Below the pieces are notes generated by a model, which saw only the letters and a program-made list of their open reading frames with translations, ran no database searches and had not been told where the DNA came from. A stretch of DNA of 64,000 bases, from assembly GCA_017848055.1 (NCBI GenBank), contig JAGALZ010000035.1:62001-126000 (forward strand), written 5' to 3'. Below are positions 18,366 through 26,848 of this stretch, in pieces. The stretch comes from Oscillospiraceae bacterium (GTDB taxonomy: Bacteria; Bacillota; Clostridia; Oscillospirales; Ruminococcaceae). The position numbers and the translations under genes are program-made. Position 1 is the stretch's first letter. Each line of letters starts with the position of its first letter.

Positions 18366-19685
18366 TTATACTACATAGAAATTTCTTCTCAGCGTTAAAA
18401 TATCAGGGATATATTCGACATACTTGTTATCTGAAATTTTCGCAAGATAATCAATCTGACCTACCGAAGTTATAATACTATAACCCATATTCACATATCC
18501 CTCAGATTCCGATTTCGGACAAACAGAAATTCTGAAAAGCTCCGTTGTTGATTCCTCAAGGCTGTTATTGTACTCATAGAAAACTGCTTCACCTGTTATA
18601 TCATCACGTTTTACAGTAACCTTATCGATAACTTCCTGCGGAAGCTGAAGCATATAACCCTTTGAGATTGAATAATATCCAACGACCTTAGGTGTGAGCT
18701 TGTAAAAATCCGTATACTGATTCCATGTTGTTAAATAAAGCTGTTGCTCTGCAGGTAACATCTCATATCCTTTAAGCAGTGTAACCGTTGGAATTTCGAT
18801 AATACCATCGCCGTCAACGTCGGCTGAATAATAGCCGTCAGGTCTTGAGGTTTTGGTAGAAAGCTCTTGTCCTATCTGGTATACGGGGTTTTGCAGAGCG
18901 TCGTATCTATACAACAAGAACTCTGTACGAAGTGTTCCGTCGGCATTTCTTGAATCAACAAAAAGCGCTTTGTTACGCTGTGAAACCTTACCCTTTGTAT
19001 AATTGACAATTGCCTCAGATGGTGTAAGAAGATTTGAAGTGCTTGACTTTATAATTTGAGAATCTTTTATTGTCAGAACACTTGCGGTAGCGTTTTCTCC
19101 TTCTGCACCCGACTGCACTAAAACAATTTCATTATACTTATCATTATTAAGGTCAATAGTTTCAATAACATTATAGGTATCGCTGGCAATTAGATTCATT
19201 GTACCATCAGCATAATTATAAATCTCAAGAGCTTTCTCATTGATATTCAAGGTAGAATATCCAACAATAATCGAGGTCTTTTCGTTTTTTCCCAGCTTTG
19301 TGACAATGATTCTGTCAATATCTGTACCGGGACCTGTGAATTTATGCTTTACTTTCCAGTTGTCATCTGACGTTTTATCCAGCACACAGATATTGATGCC
19401 GACATCGGCGTTGAATATGTTGCTGTGCTCATAAAATACGATAGCTTCATCAGTCGGTTCGTCATCAATATCAGCAACGACAAATGCACTTCTGTTCTCG
19501 CCGCTTTTAGGATATTTCAAAACAATGTCAGAACCAATTGATTCGATTACTTTTTCGTGAATCTGCTTTTGTTCCTCTGAAAGCTTAGGAGCTGCGAGGA
19601 GAGTATCAACAGAAAATGTTCCGAACGAACATCCGCTTAAAAGCAAAGAAACCGAGAGCAAAGCTGACAGCATTATCTTTTTCAT
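18366..19685 (-). CDS. Lipoprotein with FG-GAP/VCBS-like repeats
   Basis: A roughly 439-residue exported lipoprotein. The start MKKIML at 19685 gives a classical lipoprotein signal peptide ending in the lipobox LLSGC. The mature part contains acidic, calcium-loop-like repeats (DIDDEPTDEAIVFYE, DLNNDKYNEIVLVQ, DVDGDGIIEIPTV) resembling FG-GAP/VCBS beta-propeller blades. The specific function is unknown. An alternative GTG start at 19697 is less likely. It is the first gene of a unit with the response regulator and kinase, so it may be an accessory sensor or regulated target at the cell surface. Confidence 0.8.
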   Translation of the reverse strand: MKKIMLSALLSVSLLLSGCSFGTFSVDTLLAAPKLSEEQKQIHEKVIESIGSDIVLKYPKSGENRSAFVVADIDDEPTDEAIVFYEHSNIFNADVGINICVLDKTSDDNWKVKHKFTGPGTDIDRIIVTKLGKNEKTSIIVGYSTLNINEKALEIYNYADGTMNLIASDTYNVIETIDLNNDKYNEIVLVQSGAEGENATASVLTIKDSQIIKSSTSNLLTPSEAIVNYTKGKVSQRNKALFVDSRNADGTLRTEFLLYRYDALQNPVYQIGQELSTKTSRPDGYYSADVDGDGIIEIPTVTLLKGYEMLPAEQQLYLTTWNQYTDFYKLTPKVVGYYSISKGYMLQLPQEVIDKVTVKRDDITGEAVFYEYNNSLEESTTELFRISVCPKSESEGYVNMGYSIITSVGQIDYLAKISDNKYVEYIPDILTLRRNFYVV

Positions 19686-19712
19686 ATCCTCACACACCTT
19701 TCATAAAAAATC

Positions 19713-19742
19713 AGAACCGAGTGCAATTTTACACTCGGTTCT
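19713..19742 (-). terminator. Terminator after citrate synthase
   Basis: AGAACCGAGTG/CACTCGGTTCT with an 8-nt loop, followed on the minus strand by GATTTTTT. It lies between the citrate synthase stop codon and the lipoprotein start. Confidence 0.85.
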
Positions 19743-19793
19743 ATTATATCACAAAATAAATATTTTTTAAAGCCTTTTTGAAAGAAAATTTTA

Positions 19794-21137
19794 TTATCTT
19801 TCGTTCAGCGGAATATACTTTCTGTTCTTGAGTACGGACTTATAAGCAGGACGGATAATTCTCTTACCTGTTACGATTTCTTCAAATCTATGTGCAGACC
19901 AGCCTGCCATTCTTGATACAGCAAAAAGCGGTGTAAAGAGGTCCTGCGGAATCTTGAGCATTCTGTAAACAAGACCAGAGTACATATCTACATTTGCACA
20001 CATTACCTTACCGTTACCCTTCTCCTGTGCAAAGAGCTCAGGGGTAAGCTTTTCGATTTTTTCAAGAAGTCTGAACTCAGCTTCAAATTCTGTTCCCTTA
20101 GCAAGCTTCATAGCATTCTCGTGGAGAATAACTGCTCTTGGGTCTGAGAGTGTATAAACAGCATGTCCCATACCATAGATAAGACCTGTTCCGTCGCCTG
20201 CTTCCTTACGGATAATTTTACGCAGGAAATCGGCAACCTCGCCTTCATCCTCCCAGTTCTTAACGTTAGCCTTTACGATATCCTGCATTTCAGTAACCTT
20301 GGCATTTGCTCCGCCGTGTCTGTGTCCTTTAAGGGCACCGATAGCAGCTGAATATGCAGAATATGGGTCTGTGCCCGAAGATGTAAGAACTCTGCAGGCA
20401 AATGTGGAGTTGTTACCACCGCCGTGCTCAGCGTGGAGCATAAGCATGATATCAAGAAGCTTTGCCTCCTCATCTGTAAACTGTCTGTCAGGACGGATTG
20501 TAGAAAGGATAGACTCGGCGGTTGACTGAGTCTTGATAAGCGGATGCATATACATACTCTTGCCATTGAAGTATCTGTTCTTTACCTGGTATGCCGCTAC
20601 CATAATAGTAGGCATTTTTGCAAGAATAGAAACAGCGGTAGCCATTTCATATTCAGGTGTGCAGTTTTCCGGATTATCATCGTAGGAATACAGTGATAAT
20701 ACGGACCTTGCCATTTTATTCATAACATTCTTGGAGGGATTCTTAAGAATCATATCCTCAAAGAACGACTCGGGAAGCTCTCTGTTTGCGGCGAGAAGTG
20801 CCTTGAAAATCTCAAGCTCTCTAGCAGAAGGAAGGTCACCGAGCAGGAGAAGATACACGATTTCTTCAAATCCGAATCTGTTCTCGGCAATAGCATTATT
20901 GACCAAATCCCTGATATTATATCCACGGAAGATAAGCTCGCCCTCGATTGGCGACTTCTCTCCCTCATTTACTACATAGCCGTGTACATTACATATATTA
21001 GTAAGACCTGCTACAACACCTGTACCGTCGGCATTACGCAGTCCCCTCTTTACAATATAGTTATCGAAAAGCTCGGGTTTAATGGTGTTATTCTCGATAA
21101 ATTTCTTACAAAGCAGTTCTCTGCCGGCTTTACTCAT
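19794..21137 (-). CDS. Citrate synthase
   Basis: A roughly 447-residue enzyme condensing oxaloacetate and acetyl-CoA, which in an anaerobe feeds glutamate synthesis. The catalytic histidines are in LHAEHGGGNNSTF and GMGHAVYTLSDPRA, and the later part has the expected RMAGWSAHRFEE segment. The length and motifs fit the clostridial branch of the citrate synthase superfamily. I choose ATG 21137 (MSKAGREL), as AGAGGTGAG lies upstream; a GTG at 21149 would extend it by four codons. It has its own promoter and terminator. Confidence 0.92.
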   Translation of the reverse strand: MSKAGRELLCKKFIENNTIKPELFDNYIVKRGLRNADGTGVVAGLTNICNVHGYVVNEGEKSPIEGELIFRGYNIRDLVNNAIAENRFGFEEIVYLLLLGDLPSARELEIFKALLAANRELPESFFEDMILKNPSKNVMNKMARSVLSLYSYDDNPENCTPEYEMATAVSILAKMPTIMVAAYQVKNRYFNGKSMYMHPLIKTQSTAESILSTIRPDRQFTDEEAKLLDIMLMLHAEHGGGNNSTFACRVLTSSGTDPYSAYSAAIGALKGHRHGGANAKVTEMQDIVKANVKNWEDEGEVADFLRKIIRKEAGDGTGLIYGMGHAVYTLSDPRAVILHENAMKLAKGTEFEAEFRLLEKIEKLTPELFAQEKGNGKVMCANVDMYSGLVYRMLKIPQDLFTPLFAVSRMAGWSAHRFEEIVTGKRIIRPAYKSVLKNRKYIPLNER

Positions 21138-21171
21138 ATGTTCTCTCACCTCTTAAAAATACTATTGTTTT

Positions 21172-21200
21172 ATTTTACACTAATTCGCATTTCTTGTCAA
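21172..21200 (-). promoter_or_regulatory. Promoter for citrate synthase
   Basis: TTGACA (21195-21200) and TAAAAT (21172-21177) on the minus strand, spacer 17 bp. Confidence 0.75.
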
Positions 21201-21284
21201 GTTTTTAACCCAATTTATGATTTAAGGATTATTTAATAATTGATGTGTTAGAATGTAATCAAGCTAAAGAAAGGGGCTTATAAA

Positions 21285-23654
21285 ATGTTTTTAAGAATAC
21301 TGAAAAAAGACCTTAAACGCAAGAGAGCTATGAACATTATACTTCTCGTGTTTATCATTCTCTCATCGCTTTTTGTTGCATCAAGTGTAAACAACATATA
21401 TTGCGTTACAAACGCACTTGACAACTTCCTTGAAATTTCCAATGCACCTGATTACTTCGCAGCAATCAGAGGAAAAGACTCAATAGAAACAATAACAGAT
21501 AAAATATCTGATGTTTCTGAAATCACTTACTCAGGCTACGAAAGAATGATTTTTGCAGAAAAATCAAATTTTAGTAATGACGGTGAAGAAATTGATTTTA
21601 AGAACTCATCAATTATTATGTCCTTTGGTGATGCAAAGACAAAGTACTTTGATATGGACAATGAGGAAATCACCGATGTTAAAGAAGGAACAGTAGTTCT
21701 TTCAGGAAAGGCAGTTGAAAAAGTAAACATTGAAACCGGTGATATTATCACAGTAAAAATCGGTGATAAATCACTTGACCTCAAGGTTGCCGACAGCTGC
21801 AAGGATGCTGTTCTCGGTTCTGACCTTATGGGTATGACAAGATTCATTATGAACGAAAAAGATTTTGAATATTTTTATGACAATGATGATGACAGCGTAC
21901 TTTACGGTTCACTCTGGTACATAAAATCAACTGATACCAATAAGCTCAACAGTATATTCAGTGAAATCAACAACGTCCTGTTCAATGCAGACAGAAGCAC
22001 AATCAAGATGGCTTATGTACTCGATATGGTAATCGCAGGCGTGTTCCTTGTTATTTCTGTATGTCTTATTCTTGTAGCTTTTGTTGTTTTGAAGTTTACT
22101 ATTACTTTCACACTCTCCGAAGAATTCAGAGAAATCGGAGTTATGAAGGCTATCGGCATTAAGAATACCAAAATCCGCTGTCTGTATCTTGTAAAGTACC
22201 TGGCAATGGCTGTTGCAGGCTCGACAGTGGGATTCTTCCTCAGTATTCCGTTCTCTGATACTCTTTTAAAGAACGTTTCAAAGGCAATAGTTATTCAAGG
22301 AGAAAACACATTCCTTATAAACCTCATCTGTTCGATTGCTGTTGTACTTATCATACTTCTTTTCTGCTACGCATGTACAGGCAAGGTCAAGAAGCTTTCT
22401 CCAATCGACGCTATCAGAAACGGTCAGACAGGCGAAAGATACAGTACCAAGAGTGTCATAAGCCTTTCAAAGACAAGAGGCAAGCCTTCGTTCTTCATGG
22501 CACTTAACGACATTCTGAGTGCTCCGAAACGTTTTCTTTCAATTATCTTTACTTATATTCTCTGTATGACAATCGTGCTTGTCCTTGTAACAACAACTAA
22601 CACGCTAAGAAGCGGCGAGCTCGTTAATATATTCGGATTACACGAAAGTGATGTTTTCCTCAGCATATATTCTGAAGATATTTTGTCTGCGGTAGTATCA
22701 GGAGAGCGTGAAAAATTAGAAGGAACAATGACAAGGCTTGAAACCGAGCTTGAAGAAATCGGAATTGAGGGCGAGGCTTCAATTGAATTATTCATTAAGT
22801 ACAACTTAAAACACGGTGATAATATGTTCAAGTCGATGACTCTCATCGGTCTTAACACAACTACTGATATGTATATTTACAATGAAGGTACGGCACCACA
22901 GAATCCAAATGAGGTTGCAATTACACAGCTTGTAGCCGAAAAGCTTGATGCAGAAATCGGTGACACAATCATAGTCTGCCAGGAGCATGGCGAAGTAGAG
23001 TATCTGGTAACAGGATACTATCAGAGCATGAATAATCTCGGTGAGGGCGTGAGATTCCACCAGGATGCACCGGTTGATTTTTCAATGTTTTACGGCAGCT
23101 TATCCTTCCAATTTGATTACACCGATTCCCCTGACGAAAAGACAAAGGAAGAAAGATTCAAACAAATCGAAGACTTATACGGTGAAGAAAATGTGAAGAC
23201 AGCGGGCGAGTTTGTAGCAAGTATAACTGGCGTAGGCGATGCGATAGATGCTATCAAGTATCTTACTCTCGGACTTGTTATGGTAATCATAATGCTTGTA
23301 ACACTTCTTACAGAACGCTCCTTCATTGCAAAGGAACAGGGCGAAATTGCTACACTCAAGGCTATCGGCTTTAACACGTCATCAGTTGTAGCGTGGCATA
23401 CACTCAGATTTGTTATCATAGGAGTTGTTTCATCTATAATCGCTGTACTCATTTCAACACCGGTTACAAATCTTGCAATTACACCTGTATTCAAAATGAT
23501 GGGTGCTGCGTACGGAGTTAATTACGATGTGAACCTTCTTGAAGTTGCGGTTATCTATCCAGCTATATTACTCGTTACAACCATTATTTCCTCAGTACTC
23601 ACTTCACTCTACACAAAAACAATCAAGCCTTCACAGGCATCATCTATTGAATAA
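21285..23654 (+). CDS. ABC transporter permease with two FtsX domains
   Basis: A 789-residue permease. One TM near the N-terminus (residues ~16-36) is followed by a ~200-residue extracytoplasmic part. The first FtsX-like block of three TMs (about 240-370) contains EEFREIGVMKAIGIK. A second TM, a second soluble part, and a second FtsX block (about 660-785) with EQGEIATLKAIGF follow. This MacB/LolC-like duplicated layout is common in clostridial peptide or lipid exporters. The substrate cannot be read. AAAGGGGC precedes ATG 21285, and the ATPase gene follows after 14 nt. Confidence 0.9.
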   Translation: MFLRILKKDLKRKRAMNIILLVFIILSSLFVASSVNNIYCVTNALDNFLEISNAPDYFAAIRGKDSIETITDKISDVSEITYSGYERMIFAEKSNFSNDGEEIDFKNSSIIMSFGDAKTKYFDMDNEEITDVKEGTVVLSGKAVEKVNIETGDIITVKIGDKSLDLKVADSCKDAVLGSDLMGMTRFIMNEKDFEYFYDNDDDSVLYGSLWYIKSTDTNKLNSIFSEINNVLFNADRSTIKMAYVLDMVIAGVFLVISVCLILVAFVVLKFTITFTLSEEFREIGVMKAIGIKNTKIRCLYLVKYLAMAVAGSTVGFFLSIPFSDTLLKNVSKAIVIQGENTFLINLICSIAVVLIILLFCYACTGKVKKLSPIDAIRNGQTGERYSTKSVISLSKTRGKPSFFMALNDILSAPKRFLSIIFTYILCMTIVLVLVTTTNTLRSGELVNIFGLHESDVFLSIYSEDILSAVVSGEREKLEGTMTRLETELEEIGIEGEASIELFIKYNLKHGDNMFKSMTLIGLNTTTDMYIYNEGTAPQNPNEVAITQLVAEKLDAEIGDTIIVCQEHGEVEYLVTGYYQSMNNLGEGVRFHQDAPVDFSMFYGSLSFQFDYTDSPDEKTKEERFKQIEDLYGEENVKTAGEFVASITGVGDAIDAIKYLTLGLVMVIIMLVTLLTERSFIAKEQGEIATLKAIGFNTSSVVAWHTLRFVIIGVVSSIIAVLISTPVTNLAITPVFKMMGAAYGVNYDVNLLEVAVIYPAILLVTTIISSVLTSLYTKTIKPSQASSIE

Positions 23655-23668
23655 AAGGAGATATCACT

Positions 23669-24433
23669 ATGAACATCTTAGAAGTAAAAGACCTTTGCAA
23701 GACATATATCATAAACAAGCGTCAGAACAATGTTCTTAAGAACGTAAATTTCAGCGTTTCAGAAGGTGAAATGGTCGCTATTATGGGACCTTCAGGTTCA
23801 GGAAAGTCCACACTTCTTTACACGGTTTCAGGTATGGACACACTTACCGCAGGAGAAGTTAAATTCTGCGGTAAGGACATCGCAAAGCTTTCCGAAAAGG
23901 AGCTTGCAGGATTAAGACTTGACGAAATGGGATTCATCTTCCAGCAGATGCATATGCTCAAGAATCTCACAGTGCTTGACAACATCATTCTTCCTGCAAC
24001 ACAGTCCGAAAAGGCAAATGAAACACGCAAGGAAACTGTACAGCGTGGTCACGACCTTATGAGAAAGCTCGGTATTATCGATATCGCAGATAACGACATC
24101 AACGAGGTGTCCGGCGGTCAGCTTCAGAGAGCCTGCATCTGCCGCAGTATGATTAACAATCCTAAGATGATATTTGCAGATGAGCCAACAGGTGCTCTCA
24201 ACAGAACATCATCAGATGAGGTTATGGAAGAGCTTACAAAGCTCAACAACGACGGCACAACCATTATGCTTGTTACTCATGATGTAAAAGTAGCTTCAAT
24301 GTGCACAAGAGTTATGTATATAGTTGACGGAAACATAAAAGGAGAGTATAATTTAGGTAAGTGTGAAAGTTCTTCTCTTATGAGAGAGCGTGAAAGAGCA
24401 CTCAATAACTGGCTTATGGAGATGGGCTGGTAA
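23669..24433 (+). CDS. ABC transporter ATP-binding protein
   Basis: A 254-residue ABC ATPase partner of the preceding permease. Walker A GPSGSGKST is at 40-48, the Q-loop is in GFIFQQMHML, the signature NEVSGGQLQRA is followed by Walker B MIFADEPTGAL, and the switch His is in LVTHDVKVA. It belongs to the MacB/LolD/BceA-like group that works with FtsX permeases. AAAGGAGATATC is the ribosome binding site. A response regulator gene follows after 42 nt, suggesting that the transporter is induced by the two-component pair. Confidence 0.94.
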   Translation: MNILEVKDLCKTYIINKRQNNVLKNVNFSVSEGEMVAIMGPSGSGKSTLLYTVSGMDTLTAGEVKFCGKDIAKLSEKELAGLRLDEMGFIFQQMHMLKNLTVLDNIILPATQSEKANETRKETVQRGHDLMRKLGIIDIADNDINEVSGGQLQRACICRSMINNPKMIFADEPTGALNRTSSDEVMEELTKLNNDGTTIMLVTHDVKVASMCTRVMYIVDGNIKGEYNLGKCESSSLMRERERALNNWLMEMGW

Positions 24434-24475
24434 TCCGCTCATCAATCTACAGCCATCGGAACGGACGGATAAATT

Positions 24476-25144
24476 ATGACTGACATTCTGATTGTTGAAG
24501 ATAACAAGGAGCTTGCGGGACTGTTGTGTGATTTTCTGCGTGCAGAGAATTACACAGTGTCCGTAGCTGACACGGGCGAAAAAGCTTTGTCACTGTACGA
24601 AAAGTACGGGGCAAAGCTTATTGTGCTTGATATTATGCTGCCCGGAATTGACGGTTTTTCGGTATGCAAGAAAATAAGAGAACAGAGCAATACTCCGATT
24701 ATAATTGTAAGTGCAAAAACCGATAAGGCTGACAAGCTGAGCGGTCTTACGCTTGGAGCTGACGATTATATAGAAAAGCCGTATGACATCGATATTATGC
24801 TCGCAAAGATTCAGGGCATATTCAAACGCAGATACGCTCAGGATGAACTTATTGATGGCGATATCCGTATTAACCGTGTTAATCGTACAGCATATAAAAA
24901 TGATAAGCCACTTGAGCTTACTGCCAAGGAATTTGATTTGCTTTTGCTTCTTATCGAAAACAAGGGCAAGTCACTCACAAAGGATTATATTTTCAATCAG
25001 ATTTGGGGCAGCGACAGCTTTTCAGAACAACAGACTCTTACCGTTCACATCAAGTGGCTGAGAGAAAAAATTGAAGAAGACCAGAAGAAGCCGCAAAGGA
25101 TACTTACTGTATGGGGTGTAGGATACAAATATGAAGGCATTTAA
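24476..25144 (+). CDS. OmpR/VanR-like response regulator
   Basis: A 222-residue receiver plus winged-helix regulator. VEDN acidic residues, Asp52 in IVLDIMLPG and Lys in IEKPYD form the receiver site. The C-terminal DNA-binding domain ends ILTVWGVGYKYEG. The kinase gene overlaps its last 14 nt. The order transporter-ATPase-regulator-kinase is typical of modules that sense and respond to antimicrobial peptides or cell-envelope stress, but no ligand is visible here. Confidence 0.93.
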   Translation: MTDILIVEDNKELAGLLCDFLRAENYTVSVADTGEKALSLYEKYGAKLIVLDIMLPGIDGFSVCKKIREQSNTPIIIVSAKTDKADKLSGLTLGADDYIEKPYDIDIMLAKIQGIFKRRYAQDELIDGDIRINRVNRTAYKNDKPLELTAKEFDLLLLLIENKGKSLTKDYIFNQIWGSDSFSEQQTLTVHIKWLREKIEEDQKKPQRILTVWGVGYKYEGI

Positions 25145-26354
25145 CAGATTGTTCTGCGTCGTATTAGCGGTACTGATTGCTGTATTTGTAGCAGCTAATT
25201 TTATATTACTTAACACCGATGAAAGTGACGGAAGACCATATCGTGTTGAAATTTCACGTCTTATCCGTGAAATTGAAAGCGGTCGCTCCCCTTCAGTTTC
25301 TGACTGTGAATATGTAACGTCAATAACAGAATACTGCGAAGATTTCTATAATTCATCAGATGACTATATCATAAGTGAAATAAACGGAAAGCTTTATCGA
25401 TTCGATTACAGGACAACAGCAAAATCCGATGATTCACGCATTATACTAAAGGTGAATATAATGCTTGGAATTATGGCTATTTTTATAATCCTCGTAATGA
25501 TTTACATAAGATTTAAGATTTTAAAACCGTTCGACAAACTGAGTGACGTTCCATATGAGCTTTCCAAAGGAAATCTTACACCGCCTATAAAGGAAAACAG
25601 AAACAGATATTTCGGCAGGTTCCTTTGGGGCGTTGATATGCTCAGAGAAAATATGGAACAGCAAAAGGAACGCGAGCTTAATCTTCAGAAGGACAAAAAA
25701 ATGCTCCTGCTGTCTTTATCTCACGACATTAAAACTCCTATTTCTGCAATAAAACTTTATTCCAGGGCTCTAAGCAAGGAGCTTTACTCTGACAAGGAAA
25801 AACAAAAGGAAATTGCACTTAGTATCAATGACAAAGCAGACGAAATCGAAGGATATGTTTCTCAGATTGTAACTGCTTCAAGGGAAGATTTCCTCACTTT
25901 TGATATACACAACAGCGAATTCTATCTCTCACAGCTTATTTCAAAAATTGAAGCTTATTATAGAGATAAGCTTGCTCTTGTAAAAACTGAACTTATTATA
26001 GATAAGTACAGAGACATGATGCTAAGCGGAGATATAGACAAGGCAATTGAAGTTATTCAGAATCTGATTGAAAATTCTATCAAATACGGTGACGGAAAGC
26101 TCATAAGAATCTCTTTCAGCACTGAGGAAGAATGCCTTCTTATATCAGTATCCAACAACGGCTGCTCGCTCTCTGAAGATGACCTTATACATATTTTTGA
26201 TAGCTTCTGGAGAGGAGAAAACTCAAAGAATGCGAAAGGTAGCGGACTTGGACTCTATATATGCAAACAGCTTATGTTAAAAATGAACGGTGAGATTTTT
26301 GCTTCACTTTCAGGTGACACAATTTCGGTTACGGCTGTATTTCAAAAAGCATAA
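25131..26354 (+). CDS. Sensor histidine kinase of the ABC transporter module
   Basis: A 407-residue kinase with TM1 (about 7-27), an extracytoplasmic region of ~75 residues, TM2 (about 107-127), a linker, the phosphoacceptor His198 in LSLSHDIKTPISAIK, and a HATPase domain (NLIENSIKYGDG, then GSGLGLYICKQL). The DIKTPI H-box variant is common in the BaeS/VanS-like kinases of clostridia. Start at 25131 overlaps the regulator gene, so translation is coupled. A terminator follows directly. Confidence 0.92.
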   Translation: MKAFNRLFCVVLAVLIAVFVAANFILLNTDESDGRPYRVEISRLIREIESGRSPSVSDCEYVTSITEYCEDFYNSSDDYIISEINGKLYRFDYRTTAKSDDSRIILKVNIMLGIMAIFIILVMIYIRFKILKPFDKLSDVPYELSKGNLTPPIKENRNRYFGRFLWGVDMLRENMEQQKERELNLQKDKKMLLLSLSHDIKTPISAIKLYSRALSKELYSDKEKQKEIALSINDKADEIEGYVSQIVTASREDFLTFDIHNSEFYLSQLISKIEAYYRDKLALVKTELIIDKYRDMMLSGDIDKAIEVIQNLIENSIKYGDGKLIRISFSTEEECLLISVSNNGCSLSEDDLIHIFDSFWRGENSKNAKGSGLGLYICKQLMLKMNGEIFASLSGDTISVTAVFQKA

Positions 26355-26357
26355 ACA

Positions 26358-26386
26358 AAGCACTACCCCTTACAGAGGTAGTGCTT
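26358..26386. terminator. Bidirectional terminator
   Basis: AAGCACTACC/GGTAGTGCTT with a 9-nt loop just after the kinase stop codon and at the end of the convergent small lipoprotein gene. T-rich DNA lies on both outer sides. Confidence 0.8.
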
Positions 26387-26390
26387 CTTC

Positions 26391-26693
26391 TTATCTTGTA
26401 ATGTCATCAACAATATCTGTTGCTCCGTCTACGGCATCCTTTACGGTATCGCCGGCATCACTTACAAGGTCATCGGCTGTTGAACCGATGTCGTCTGCAA
26501 CATTACTGTTATCTCTTTTTGTTGTAGTTGTAGTGGTTGTAGCAGAGCTTGCTGTTGTGGTGGTAGTTGTTGTAGAGGACTGAGATGAAGAATCGTTTGA
26601 TTCGTCTACTCTTCCGTCGTCTGTTGAACATGCAGTCAGCATTGTGGCTGAAAGCATCAGCGCACTAATTGTGCAAAGCATTTTCTTTAACAT
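26391..26693 (-). CDS. Small Thr/Ser-rich lipoprotein
   Basis: A roughly 100-residue predicted lipoprotein. I start it at MLKKMLC (26693), since GAAAGGAAATAAG precedes it. The signal peptide ends in the lipobox MLTAC. The mature protein is a low-complexity linker with two Thr runs (STTTTTTTAS, TTTTTTTK) followed by an acidic, Asp/Val-rich amphipathic stretch. I recognise no family. The composition suggests an extended surface peptide, perhaps glycosylated, but that is inference. It has no tight gene partner. Confidence 0.7.
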   Translation of the reverse strand: MLKKMLCTISALMLSATMLTACSTDDGRVDESNDSSSQSSTTTTTTTASSATTTTTTTKRDNSNVADDIGSTADDLVSDAGDTVKDAVDGATDIVDDITR

Positions 26694-26848
26694 AATCTTA
26701 TTTCCTTTCGTTATATGCATATCACATAAGGGTCGTCATTTTGTATGACGATAATATTATTTATCTTTTAAAAGAAATTATTCATACGCTATAGATTTTT
26801 CATAAATTATATGGTAGAATGTATTAAATATTATCTCGGAGGATAATC

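Noticed and set aside
26540..26580. Short tandem repeat of GTTGTAG/GTGGTAG units
   Set aside because: It is the coding sequence of the Thr-rich linker of the small lipoprotein, not an independent repeat element.
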